Positions 43,724 through 52,690 of a DNA stretch of 64,000 bases are shown here, piece by piece; within the stretch, counting starts at the first letter, position 1, and each line of letters opens with the position of its first letter. A program made the translations under genes and the position numbers. The notes beneath the pieces are model-generated. The model searched no databases, was not told the origin of the DNA, and saw only the letters and a list, made by a program, of their open reading frames with translations. Source of the DNA: Methanospirillaceae archaeon. Its GTDB lineage: Archaea > Halobacteriota > Methanomicrobia > Methanomicrobiales > Methanospirillaceae. Where the stretch lies: positions 20,791 through 84,790 of the forward strand of contig JAFGOM010000083.1 in assembly GCA_016926505.1 (NCBI GenBank). Direction: 5' to 3'.

Positions 43724-45655
43724 TTAAAATTCTGATCCAGGATCTGATTGCGGATCTGATTCCGGTGGCACAATCTCATCATCATCAGGATCGGGTTTCG
43801 GATGAAACATGGATCCCGGTGGCACAAGGATACCGTCATTCTGCATGTATATCCAGTAGCCCCGGTGCGGCTCAGTGAGGAAGGAGTCTGAAAAAAATCC
43901 GTCACCTCCGTTTACGATGGCAGTATCGAAATACCCTGAACTGACATTAAGAGCCAGCAGGGTTACCCAGTTATCTTTTACTGATAAAAACGCTTCCCTG
44001 ACGGGTGTGGGTTCATATGCCGGGGTCCCGACAGTATTCCAGCCGGAATACAGTTCTCTCTCCGGGATGCTTGTTTGGGGGACAGAATAGGTCAGGTTTT
44101 TTCTGGATGCAGAGTAGACAAAAATACCTTCGAGAGGTTTTATGAGGCTGCTTTTGGTAATGGAGTGCCATCCCGCGTCTTCGGGTCCGGTTTCATATCT
44201 CCATATCGTATGGCCATCGGTATGAACCGTTGAGAAGAGATCAAAGGCGGTTTCATTCCCGGATGGTGTAGCTGGAAATGAGATACAGTTCCAGCCGTTC
44301 TCAAGAATTATTGTTTGATTCCCTGCCGGTTTTATCGTGTCGGGTTTCGTTTTATTGGGAACGTTGTGGGTCTGAACCGAAAATGTTTGATTCTCCTGAA
44401 CAGAATTTTTCTCTTCCTCGTTACCGATCCACTGGTATGCTGCAAGCGCATCAATGAGACCATAGCCATAGTAGATCGTTCTCTCTGAGTCATCCTTTTT
44501 CCCTGCCGTGGCATCAAGTGATGATCTGAGGACATCTGCAGAGATGTCCGGAAACCGGCTGTAGAGAAGTGCTGCAATACCGGCGGTGACCGCAGCAGCC
44601 TGGCTGGTTCCACTCTGGTACGCATACCGGTTACCCGGATGCATTGAGATGATCTCTTCCCCGGGAGCCATGATCTCAAGATAAATACCGTAATTTGAGA
44701 AACTACTCCGCTCACCATTCCGGGATGAGGATCCGACTGATATCACCGGTTGCAGATCAGAGGGGTAATGCGGCATATTTGTGTTGGAATTCCCGGCTGG
44801 AGCTATGATTACGCATCCTTTCTGTGCAGCATACCCAATCGCCTTTGATTCTGCACGTGATTCCGTCTCACCCCCGTAGCCGAGGAGGATGATATCAGCA
44901 CCGGCATCAGCAGCGTGAACAACCGCACATGCTGCAAGGGAAGCATAGGTTGTGTAAGAATCGCTGTATATCCGTTCTGACATGAGCGAGATGTTTGCAA
45001 TTCCACTCATCCCAATCCGGTTATCAGTTGTTGCAGAGACTATCCCGGCAAGATGGGTACCATGCCCGTCCCAGTCATACGGATCGGTATCCCCTCCGAA
45101 CCAGTCATATCCTCCGGGAGTGTACTGACCGGTAATATCAGCGTTGCGATAATCAATCCCGGAATCAATGATAGATACAACGACATCGCTTTTTTCCCGG
45201 TAGTTCCAGATGCCTGGAACATTGGTGGCCGGAATACTCCACTGGTTCGGATACCTGGGGTCATCTGGTCTGCCGGGAAGAGAGATCATTTTTGTTTCTT
45301 CTGCTTGCGGTGCAGTATCATTACAGGCATATCGCTTGGGGTCTGGTTCAATGTCAGTGATAAAAGGGAGGGTAGAGAGCATCTCATACACAGAACCGGT
45401 ATTGTTTCCTGAGAGGCCCACAACAGCGAAAGACAATGGTTCACAGGTGCTGATGAGGTGAAGAGACGGATGAAGAGATTCGGTATCGATACCTGATATA
45501 TTGGGAAGGACAGGGTATGACGGATTATAGTGAATGACCAGCCGTTCTTCTGAGAATGTGCCGGAAAGTGTATCAGCGCAACCCGGAAGAAATAAAATCA
45601 TGGTGCCGGTGAGAACGAGGACCAGAAACCGTATCAAAAGATTATTTCCTTGCAT
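43724..45655 (-). CDS. Secreted subtilase with C-terminal GWN module (lipoprotein-like signal)
   Basis: A 643-residue protein. The N-terminal signal ends in the lipobox-like LPGC (Cys about residue 26), which would tether it to the membrane. The S8 peptidase domain has Asp in VVSIIDSGIDY, His in DGHGTHLAGIV and Ser in SGTSQAAAVTAGIA; the Ser region has the usual GTSxAxP-like pattern with Ala in place of Pro. After a linker comes a GWN-type module (about residues 450-618: ENGWNCISFPATPSG through GYWIYM) and an acidic tail (PDPDDDEIVPPE) of low complexity. The catalytic Ser/His/Asp triad is complete. It probably works outside the cell. It is a cousin of the upstream subtilase at 45724 and, in its C-terminal module, of the papain-like protease at 5562. 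Confidence 0.88.
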   Translation of the reverse strand: MQGNNLLIRFLVLVLTGTMILFLPGCADTLSGTFSEERLVIHYNPSYPVLPNISGIDTESLHPSLHLISTCEPLSFAVVGLSGNNTGSVYEMLSTLPFITDIEPDPKRYACNDTAPQAEETKMISLPGRPDDPRYPNQWSIPATNVPGIWNYREKSDVVVSIIDSGIDYRNADITGQYTPGGYDWFGGDTDPYDWDGHGTHLAGIVSATTDNRIGMSGIANISLMSERIYSDSYTTYASLAACAVVHAADAGADIILLGYGGETESRAESKAIGYAAQKGCVIIAPAGNSNTNMPHYPSDLQPVISVGSSSRNGERSSFSNYGIYLEIMAPGEEIISMHPGNRYAYQSGTSQAAAVTAGIAALLYSRFPDISADVLRSSLDATAGKKDDSERTIYYGYGLIDALAAYQWIGNEEEKNSVQENQTFSVQTHNVPNKTKPDTIKPAGNQTIILENGWNCISFPATPSGNETAFDLFSTVHTDGHTIWRYETGPEDAGWHSITKSSLIKPLEGIFVYSASRKNLTYSVPQTSIPERELYSGWNTVGTPAYEPTPVREAFLSVKDNWVTLLALNVSSGYFDTAIVNGGDGFFSDSFLTEPHRGYWIYMQNDGILVPPGSMFHPKPDPDDDEIVPPESDPQSDPGSEF

Positions 45656-45723
45656 TGCATCCTTTTCCTTGTCGTACTATTCCGGTATCGTCTCACAAAT
45701 GCAGTTTACCAAAAACCCTATAT

Positions 45724-48507
45724 CTATTCAATAAAACACCAGAACCCTTCCCCGGGATACAGAAGTCTGCTGTCAGAGAACAAATCCTCTCTTCCCTGTA
45801 TGATCGGGCGTTTATACTCCTGTCTTTGGGAATCATACACACAGAGATGGGACCAGTCCGGAGTTCGGGAATCCATGTAAAAACGGGCAGGTACCGGATC
45901 GGTTCCGGTAATTCCCATGGTATGCCAGCCCCGTGTGTCAGAACTCTCCCTCTCTCCCTCTCCCCGGCTGGTGTCAGAAGAGAGATCCGGTTTAAGCGGG
46001 ATTGTAACCGGTTCTGTACTATAAATCCAGTATGCTTCTCCTGGTATCAGCAGATCCGTTCCCTGCACCGGAACCCATCCCGTTTCCTGGTTACGAAACA
46101 TCCAGATGGTATGATCTGCGGTAGGGACAGCAGAAAAAATTTCTGCAGTATTATTCCCTTCCGTCAGTGTATATGGAATAGATATGCAGTTCCAGCCTGC
46201 AAAGAGATTGATCGCATCCTGAAACGGCTGCGTGCCGGCAGACAGGGACAGGTTGATATCTGACTGCTTCTGCGTTTCATATGCTTTGGATGTATCCGGA
46301 GGAGCCGGCGGGATCATCTGTGCCATCCTGACTGCATCCGGCAATCCGTATCCTGATGTCTGATCCCATCCCATAAATCCTGTATCTGTTGCAGATGCAA
46401 GTAATGCTGCCCGTATTGCGCTACTGTCAGCATATGGAAAAGCAGAGAGAACATCTGCACAGATACCTGCGACATGGGGTGCAGCAGCACTCGTACCGGT
46501 GAAGGCTTTTCCAATGGCTGCAACAGCAGAGACCTGCACACGATTTATCGCTACGATATCTGGTTTTTTCCGAATCTCTTCCTTTGGAAACAAGATGGTA
46601 ACCGGACCCTGTGATGAGAACGGTTCGATGATAACAGAATCATTTCCCCCCACGCTTGCCGCCCCGACACAGATAACCTCTGAAACTGCCTGCTGGGCAT
46701 AAATAGAGTCAGCCGGGGTATATGGATCGGTACGAATCATCTCCTCGTACAGGGGGAGGACATAGATCTCTATCTCTCTCTCCTCACCTCCTGCCCTGAC
46801 CACCCGGACCTGTACTTCCTCTGGTTTTACTCTGCTGTTGATAAACCGGCACCACTCGATGGGGTCATCATCTCCATCCTGAACATTGACACTCCGTGCA
46901 ATCTCAAATCCTTCACTGTCAAAAAGGAAGAGGTCATAATTATTCCCCGATCCCAGGAAAGGATCGTCCCATTGGAGAACAACATGGCCGGCACCATGGG
47001 GAGGGATCGTGAAATACAGGCTGTGTAAATCTTTTTCTTCCGGGGTATCATTCCGCTCCCCGAGGAATGAGTGCCAGTCATATCCATCCATTTTTGTCCC
47101 GTTAAACCGGGCCTGGTAATGACTGAGAGCTGCATTGCCTGCAGCGGAGATGTAGATGATATCATGGGTCAGAATGCGATCCCTGATGTTCTCTGCAATG
47201 TACCCATCCTCAAAGAACGGTTCTACATAGATGATATCGTCACAGATGATCCGGCATCCTGACTGGATCAACCGGTCAACAGCCTGAATAAAGGCAATAG
47301 GACTTGCACCCCTGTCATGGAAGTACAGCTCGGCATCAGGAGCAATATCATGGATAATCTCAAGCATTGCAGTCCCTTCATCCCCGCCGATCGTGTCACT
47401 GAGAACCATTATTGAATCCGGCAGTTCACCGGCAAAAATAGCATCATCAAGGTGTGTAACTCCATCTGATATGACTCCCACCCTGACACCGGATCCACGA
47501 AACCCTGAGATATTCCGAATTTCATCCGTCCGGTGGATGGTATCGCCTTCTGTGATGATAGTAGATGTTTTCGGAGGAAGGATGGTTTTTATGTGTGAAA
47601 CGGTTTGCTTCTCTGCAAGAGATTGTAATAATGAGAGATGTACCCATCCTTCGACTTTCCGGTACCGGGAATCAGCATAATAGTCAGTAAAAACAGATGT
47701 GACCGGCAAAATGGCATCAGTATCAAAAACCCGTGCAGAGACAAGGACTTCCGGTTCCCCCTCTGTTATGTTTCGAAGCTGACCAGTAACTTTCATGAGT
47801 TTTTGCACATCCTCTGGTGCCTGGTTTGGAGAGCAATGCCGTATATCGATTACCTGTTGCAGATCGGTTGATAATTTCTCTTCCCAGGGAAGAATCATCG
47901 ACAGATAGATATCGTTTATCTCATCAGGGACAGATGCCGTATCCACGGTACTGTTCCTAAGGCCGGAACCGGTGAACTCTTTTTCAGAAAAAGACTCGTC
48001 TGCTTTAGGTAATGGTGCCATCCCTCCTCCTGATACCGGTGGAAGCACCGGTCGTATCCCGATCACTCCGGGGAGACATGCAAGGCGTCTTACGTCAGAA
48101 AGATAGACCCATCCTGATATGATGCTATACCCGGAATCAGAGAGAGCATCATGGAGCAGATCTCTGATCTCATCCCCGCTATATTCAGGACTGACTGATA
48201 CCTGGACATGAACAAGCGGATGGGAACCTGCGTCAAACCGTATCTGTGAAAAGACCCGCATCTGGCTAAGGGTTTCCCTGGCAGACGAAGATGAACTATT
48301 CTCTGAATCACTGACAAAGGGGAGGAGATCTGATGCAAGCCGTTGTGTAAGCAACGTTGCATTACAGCCCGGGCAATCATCGCCGGCACAGAATCCTGCA
48401 GATATAACCGGGCAGAGAATACCTAGCAGTATTCCCCCGATAACCGTGAGATATGCGTAGTATCCGCTCGTATGATCTGGAATTTGTGGATGTGTCCGGG
48501 GAACCAT
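45724..48507 (-). CDS. Large secreted subtilase with atypical histidine motif and GWN module
   Basis: About 927 residues from ATG 48507 (an upstream in-frame start at 48558 adds 17 residues). After a hydrophobic signal region come two long N-terminal domains, then an S8-like domain (about residues 340-720): Asp in VGVISDGVTHLD, the oxyanion Asn in SAAGNAALSHY and Ser in TGTSAAAPHVAGI. Where other subtilases have HGTH, this one has GDEGTAMLEIIHDIAP, as in the S8_13-like subgroup, so the catalytic His is uncertain. A Thr-rich linker leads to a GWN module (about 770-925). It lies just upstream of the gene at 43724, same strand, with a 68-base gap. Confidence 0.82.
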   Translation of the reverse strand: MVPRTHPQIPDHTSGYYAYLTVIGGILLGILCPVISAGFCAGDDCPGCNATLLTQRLASDLLPFVSDSENSSSSSARETLSQMRVFSQIRFDAGSHPLVHVQVSVSPEYSGDEIRDLLHDALSDSGYSIISGWVYLSDVRRLACLPGVIGIRPVLPPVSGGGMAPLPKADESFSEKEFTGSGLRNSTVDTASVPDEINDIYLSMILPWEEKLSTDLQQVIDIRHCSPNQAPEDVQKLMKVTGQLRNITEGEPEVLVSARVFDTDAILPVTSVFTDYYADSRYRKVEGWVHLSLLQSLAEKQTVSHIKTILPPKTSTIITEGDTIHRTDEIRNISGFRGSGVRVGVISDGVTHLDDAIFAGELPDSIMVLSDTIGGDEGTAMLEIIHDIAPDAELYFHDRGASPIAFIQAVDRLIQSGCRIICDDIIYVEPFFEDGYIAENIRDRILTHDIIYISAAGNAALSHYQARFNGTKMDGYDWHSFLGERNDTPEEKDLHSLYFTIPPHGAGHVVLQWDDPFLGSGNNYDLFLFDSEGFEIARSVNVQDGDDDPIEWCRFINSRVKPEEVQVRVVRAGGEEREIEIYVLPLYEEMIRTDPYTPADSIYAQQAVSEVICVGAASVGGNDSVIIEPFSSQGPVTILFPKEEIRKKPDIVAINRVQVSAVAAIGKAFTGTSAAAPHVAGICADVLSAFPYADSSAIRAALLASATDTGFMGWDQTSGYGLPDAVRMAQMIPPAPPDTSKAYETQKQSDINLSLSAGTQPFQDAINLFAGWNCISIPYTLTEGNNTAEIFSAVPTADHTIWMFRNQETGWVPVQGTDLLIPGEAYWIYSTEPVTIPLKPDLSSDTSRGEGERESSDTRGWHTMGITGTDPVPARFYMDSRTPDWSHLCVYDSQRQEYKRPIIQGREDLFSDSRLLYPGEGFWCFIE

Positions 48508-48820
48508 GTTTGTGAACGCGAATCTGTTTCTGCAGAGGTATTTTGTGGAGAATCCCACAAAGGTCTGCAGATTGTGACTACTTCATACTATAGGATCTTC
48601 TCTCTAAAAAGGTAGCTCTGTATTCTCTCCAAACGCTTCTGTTTGAACAGATAGAGGATGATTATGGTTCAATAGGAACATCATTCATTCTGCAGGATGA
48701 GAGAAGCGCAAATCTTTTTGTGTAACGTATTTCTGATTCTTTCTTTATTCTGAAGAAGAAATAGAATCTGGCAATCGTAATGCATGGGTGTTATTATGAT
48801 CGCCGTACATATCATTCTGC

Positions 48821-50164
48821 ATGGATCTCGAAGGATATGTGCACCGATCAGTCAGATCGCACAAGAGCAGGGAGGAGATTATTGCGGGACTGATCCAGTC
48901 GATACGTTCCATCAAGAGAGAGGATCCCACGTACATCCGGGAATTAGCAGAAGCCGTCTATGAAGAGGCGGTCCTGACAGGAAACCTCGAGGATCCAATC
49001 TTTCGGTATCAGCCGGCAGGTGTGTCCATGGGGGATTTCGGGGTCGGTTCCCGTGGAACCGGAGATTTTTACGCTCATAAAAAGATAGCAGAGATTATCG
49101 GGAAGACCGGGGCCTGTGTCGGGGTTGATCAGATGGATGACGGGGGTGTTGTCGAGGAACATGGGAATTATATCGTCTGTACGGTAGATGGTATGCATTC
49201 CCGTCTGTCTGACTTCCCGTTTCTCGCGGCATTTCATGTGACACGGGCTACCCTGCGTGACTGTTATGTCATGGGGGCAAGACCGGTAATGCTCTTTTCA
49301 GATATCCATGCTGCTGATGATGCTGATGTTGCAAAAATTTTTGATTATACTGCGGGAATCGTTGCAATAAGTGAAGTGACGGGCGTTCCCCTCGTGAGCG
49401 GATCAACCCTGCGGATCGGAGGTGACATGGTCATAGGGGATCGAATGACCGGTTGTGTCGGGTGTGTCGGAGTTGCGGAACATCTTACCTCGAGAAAACA
49501 GGCCAGGCCAGGAGATCTCATCCTCATGACCGAGGGATCCGGTGGAGGAACAATTGCAACCACTGCAATCTATTCCGGTTCTCCTGAAGTGGTACAGGCA
49601 ACACTGAACATCCGTTTTCTGACCGCCTGCAAAACGCTTCTTGAGAATCCGCAAATCCTGCAGGAGATACATGCCATGACCGATGTGACCAACGGAGGAC
49701 TGCGGGGTGATATTTATGAGATGGCCCGGACTGCACAGTGTCGCATGATAATCAGGGAGGATACCGTGCATGATCTCATCGATCCTGCGGTATCAGCAAT
49801 GCTGAACCGGTTACAGATTGATCCTCTCGGGGTCTCACTTGATGCCCTTCTGATCGTGGTTCCCGGAAAAGCAGCGGAATCAGTCATGAGCTGTATACAA
49901 AAGACCGGTATTACCATCAGAGAGATTGGGTATGTCGAAGAAGGAGAGAGCGAGGCCCTGCTTGAGAAGGACAAGAAGCGCAGGCCGTTTATTCCTGAGT
50001 TCAGGGAGTCTGCATACACTCCGGTAAAACGGGTAGTCGATCAGTACAGAAAGGATTTTTCAGTTATGCAGAAGGGGATAGATAGTGCAGCTCTCAGTGC
50101 AATTGAAAAGAAAAACCAGATGATCAGGCACCTCAGTAATTCATCCGCCGGGTCGTTTGCCTGA
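48821..50164 (+). CDS. AIR-synthase-related (PurM/HypE-like) protein
   Basis: A 447-residue member of the PurM/HypE/SelD superfamily of ATP-binding enzymes. The core has GVDQMDDGGVVEEHGNYIVCTVDGMHSR (metal and ATP-binding acidic cluster), GAxPVMLFSDIHAADD and a Gly-rich GDLILMTEGSGGGTIATTAIYSG, then the C-terminal DVTNGGLRGDIYEMAR typical of these proteins. An additional N-terminal extension (about 70 residues) and a C-terminal tail distinguish it from AIR synthase itself. Archaea have several such paralogues of unknown reaction, possibly in purine or hydrogenase maturation chemistry. It is monocistronic and divergent from the subtilases. The TATA-like TTATTATGA lies about 25 bases before the ATG. 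Confidence 0.8.
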   Translation: MDLEGYVHRSVRSHKSREEIIAGLIQSIRSIKREDPTYIRELAEAVYEEAVLTGNLEDPIFRYQPAGVSMGDFGVGSRGTGDFYAHKKIAEIIGKTGACVGVDQMDDGGVVEEHGNYIVCTVDGMHSRLSDFPFLAAFHVTRATLRDCYVMGARPVMLFSDIHAADDADVAKIFDYTAGIVAISEVTGVPLVSGSTLRIGGDMVIGDRMTGCVGCVGVAEHLTSRKQARPGDLILMTEGSGGGTIATTAIYSGSPEVVQATLNIRFLTACKTLLENPQILQEIHAMTDVTNGGLRGDIYEMARTAQCRMIIREDTVHDLIDPAVSAMLNRLQIDPLGVSLDALLIVVPGKAAESVMSCIQKTGITIREIGYVEEGESEALLEKDKKRRPFIPEFRESAYTPVKRVVDQYRKDFSVMQKGIDSAALSAIEKKNQMIRHLSNSSAGSFA

Positions 50165-50242
50165 TAATCCCTGATTTTAATCGTATTTTTTGACCCTCTT
50201 TTGCGGTTTTTAGGATACAAAAGAAGAGATCACAACCGGGCA

Positions 50243-50974
50243 TCAGGGTTTTTTTCCGGATGCAACAACGTTATACGCAAGTTGTGGAATCCGCTGTTCA
50301 ATAAACGGCTCAACCATTCTTGCAAAGGAGAATATGGGATTTACCAGGTTGAGATGGGCAAATGAACATTTCTTTGTTTTGATGCTTAAAAACCCTGTTT
50401 TTGAGAAGAGTTCTTTTAGTTCATCCTCGGTGTAATAATGCTCATTAAATCTGCCTACACCGACCCGTTTTAATTTTAATTGTTCTCCTACCCGGTACAC
50501 CGCAGGAACTCCTGATGTAAGGAGGTTTTTGCCGAGAGTACACAAAGCAACCGATCCACCCGGCCTGAGAACCCGGTATACATCAGCAAGCATCTTCTCC
50601 GGATTCTGCAGGTAACTAAACGCCAGAAGACTTGCAACGGCTCCGAACGATTCATCTGAAAAAGGAAGGTGTTCAGCATTTCCGATAACAAAGAAAGCAT
50701 ACGGGTGGTTTGCGACGGCCCGCCGTATCATCCCGGAACTGATATCGATACCGGTAACTCTTCCCCCTGACTGGAAATACCTGCCGGCAAAGAGCCCGGT
50801 TCCACAACCGATATCAAGGAGATCCTCTTTATCAGGAATCTCTGTTTTTATCTGCTCACAGATATGATCATAATACAACCTGCCACGGTCCCGGTGATCG
50901 TATCGTTGATCATACTGATCAGCCACGTCATCATAATGGGCAATAACCCTGCTTGCATGCTTTGTCGTTTTCAT
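50243..50974 (-). CDS. Class I SAM-dependent methyltransferase
   Basis: A 243-residue Rossmann-fold methyltransferase of the UbiE/Methyltransf_11 type. SAM-binding motif I is LLDIGCGTGLFAGRYFQSGG (residues about 57-76), followed by motif II GIDISSGMIRRA and the post-motif VLRPGGSVALCTLGK. The substrate is unknown; UbiE-like names come only from the fold. The start overlaps the stop of the RFC-like gene by four bases (ATGA), so translation is coupled to the operon 50243-54803. It is the last gene of the CoA-linked cluster. Confidence 0.85.
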   Translation of the reverse strand: MKTTKHASRVIAHYDDVADQYDQRYDHRDRGRLYYDHICEQIKTEIPDKEDLLDIGCGTGLFAGRYFQSGGRVTGIDISSGMIRRAVANHPYAFFVIGNAEHLPFSDESFGAVASLLAFSYLQNPEKMLADVYRVLRPGGSVALCTLGKNLLTSGVPAVYRVGEQLKLKRVGVGRFNEHYYTEDELKELFSKTGFLSIKTKKCSFAHLNLVNPIFSFARMVEPFIEQRIPQLAYNVVASGKKP

Positions 50975-51972
50975 CGCGCAAAGACCCCGGTAATTATCCG
51001 TGAAACAAGAGCGTTGATATGAACATACGGATCCTGTGCATCGAGCAGCATGAAATCAGTATCTGCCAGGTACGATGCCAGTACCGGATGATTGTATTCA
51101 CGCTTTATTACCCCTCGCAGTTCCTCTAACAGTTCGGTACTGCTGATCCCGTTCTGTATCATGGCAGTCTCAATTAATTCCCTGGCAGATGCGCTGTTTT
51201 CTTCTTCCATAGCCAGGAACGCTTCACGTACCTGGATGCCTGATTTTGATTCATTCAGTATACTGATATCACAGGTGTTGTGCGTTGCAGAGAGAACCTG
51301 GGTATACATGATTGCTTTTCGTAAATCCCCCTGTGCGGTAACAGATACGAGGGATATGTCATCAGGGGAGAGCGGATCCGGAGTAATCCCTTCTGCAATA
51401 CATATCTGCCTAATTTTTTCTGTAATGATATCAGTGGTAATGGGAGAGAAGTACAGGGGAAGGCACCGGGAACAGATGGGGGGAATAAGAGCAGACGCAT
51501 GTGGTGTGATAAAGATAAACCGGCAGGTCTCACTGTATCGCTCCATTATCCTCCTCAATGCCTGCTGTGCATCGTGGGACAATGCACAGGCATCTTCAAA
51601 GATGATTACCCGGAATGATTCATCAAATGGTTTTATTGCTGCATACCAGTTCACCGCACTCTTTAAATTGGCGATAAAAGACTGGTCTTTCCTGAAGATG
51701 TGGCTGAAACGCTCATCTTCCATAAGAAATTTTTTCCCATGTAAAAAAAGATCGGCTGTGGGAAATATTGTTGTATATTCCTGCCATCGCTCCTGATACA
51801 TCTCTCTGATTGTAGCAAGGATTGCAGAACTCTTCCCCGTTCCATGGGGTCCGGTGATCAGGAGATGGGGAAGGGTCCTCTTCTGTACGCATCCTGCTAA
51901 AACATCCCGTACAGCGTCCTGTCCCCGTATATCGTCAAGTTTTTCAGGCCGGTATTTCTCAATCCAGAACAT
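50971..51972 (-). CDS. RFC small-subunit-like AAA ATPase with inverted Walker B
   Basis: About 333 residues from ATG 51972 (a longer frame starts at 52077). The N-terminus has the RFC start FWIEKYRPEKLDDIRGQDAV, and Walker A reads GPHGTGKSSAIL. Walker B would be FRVIIFEDACALS: where true RFC small subunits have DEAD (LLDEAD), here the acid pair is ED and the last Asp is Cys. The sensor motif includes PICSRCLPLYF (SRC is conserved). The C-terminal helical collar is present. A true clamp-loader subunit is expected elsewhere, so this may be a specialised or regulatory paralogue. ATG 51972 has GGAGATTCC upstream. The 3' end overlaps the next gene, and the 5' end overlaps the phosphopantothenate synthetase gene. 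Confidence 0.8.
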   Translation of the reverse strand: MFWIEKYRPEKLDDIRGQDAVRDVLAGCVQKRTLPHLLITGPHGTGKSSAILATIREMYQERWQEYTTIFPTADLFLHGKKFLMEDERFSHIFRKDQSFIANLKSAVNWYAAIKPFDESFRVIIFEDACALSHDAQQALRRIMERYSETCRFIFITPHASALIPPICSRCLPLYFSPITTDIITEKIRQICIAEGITPDPLSPDDISLVSVTAQGDLRKAIMYTQVLSATHNTCDISILNESKSGIQVREAFLAMEEENSASARELIETAMIQNGISSTELLEELRGVIKREYNHPVLASYLADTDFMLLDAQDPYVHINALVSRIITGVFAR

Positions 51973-52690
51973 GGAATCTCCGTAGTATCTCATTTCGTGC
52001 TTCCTGAATATACCATTCACCGTTCTTCCGGGTCGCGGCGATCTGTTCTGCTTCTTTTTCTGACAATGAATCGGCATATGAGCAGATGCAGGGTAGTGCC
52101 CGTGTTAATTCATCAATAACCGGAAGGGTTGCATATTGAACCGTTCGTGAGAGTGGATTTACATCAATGGTGATGACAATTTTCCCCATATTTTTCAGTA
52201 CTTCTGCCCGGTCTCCGTCCTCCAGCGGGACAAAGACAAGATCTGCAGAGAAAATTCCCTCTTCATGGCAGATCCCCCGGTCATGAGAGAGGGGAAGAAG
52301 ACGAGAAACCGGTCCTGAGAGGACTTCTGTTCCGTATTGTTTCAGAAGTTCGGTTATACGCATAATCCGTTCATCAGACCGGTGAAATAAATTGACCTCA
52401 ACTGACGCACCCGTGCTCTTCTGGAGTTGTGCAATCAGGGGAGCGGCAAGTGCTGCAGTATTGCCGTTAACAGAGATTACCGGGTTTTTTGCGGTACGCA
52501 TGAGAGCGGCAGCAACCTGCCCGGCCTCACGTGCCGAGGGAATCGTGCATTCCCCAAGCAGATAATCAAATGCTTCACCTCTCCCGTGGGCAGTCAGTCC
52601 TTCTAAGGTTACAATCCCCTCACGGGCTGCACATGCAATTTTTTCGCGTGCAATAAGGGAGTGATACCGGGGATGGTTTCTCGGTATCAT
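51959..52690 (-). CDS. 4-phosphopantoate--beta-alanine ligase (archaeal phosphopantothenate synthetase)
   Basis: A 243-residue archaea-specific enzyme that joins 4-phosphopantoate to beta-alanine with ATP, replacing the bacterial PanC step. It has the DUF137 pattern: IPRNHPRYHSLIAREKI at the N-terminus, GLTAHGRGEAFDYLLGE, and NPVISVNGNTAALAA (all conserved landmarks). Its start overlaps the pantoate kinase stop by four bases. The two enzymes together convert pantoate to 4-phosphopantothenate, which CoaBC, the next gene upstream in the same direction, takes on. Length and context agree. Confidence 0.9.
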   Translation of the reverse strand: MIPRNHPRYHSLIAREKIACAAREGIVTLEGLTAHGRGEAFDYLLGECTIPSAREAGQVAAALMRTAKNPVISVNGNTAALAAPLIAQLQKSTGASVEVNLFHRSDERIMRITELLKQYGTEVLSGPVSRLLPLSHDRGICHEEGIFSADLVFVPLEDGDRAEVLKNMGKIVITIDVNPLSRTVQYATLPVIDELTRALPCICSYADSLSEKEAEQIAATRKNGEWYIQEARNEILRRFHVLD

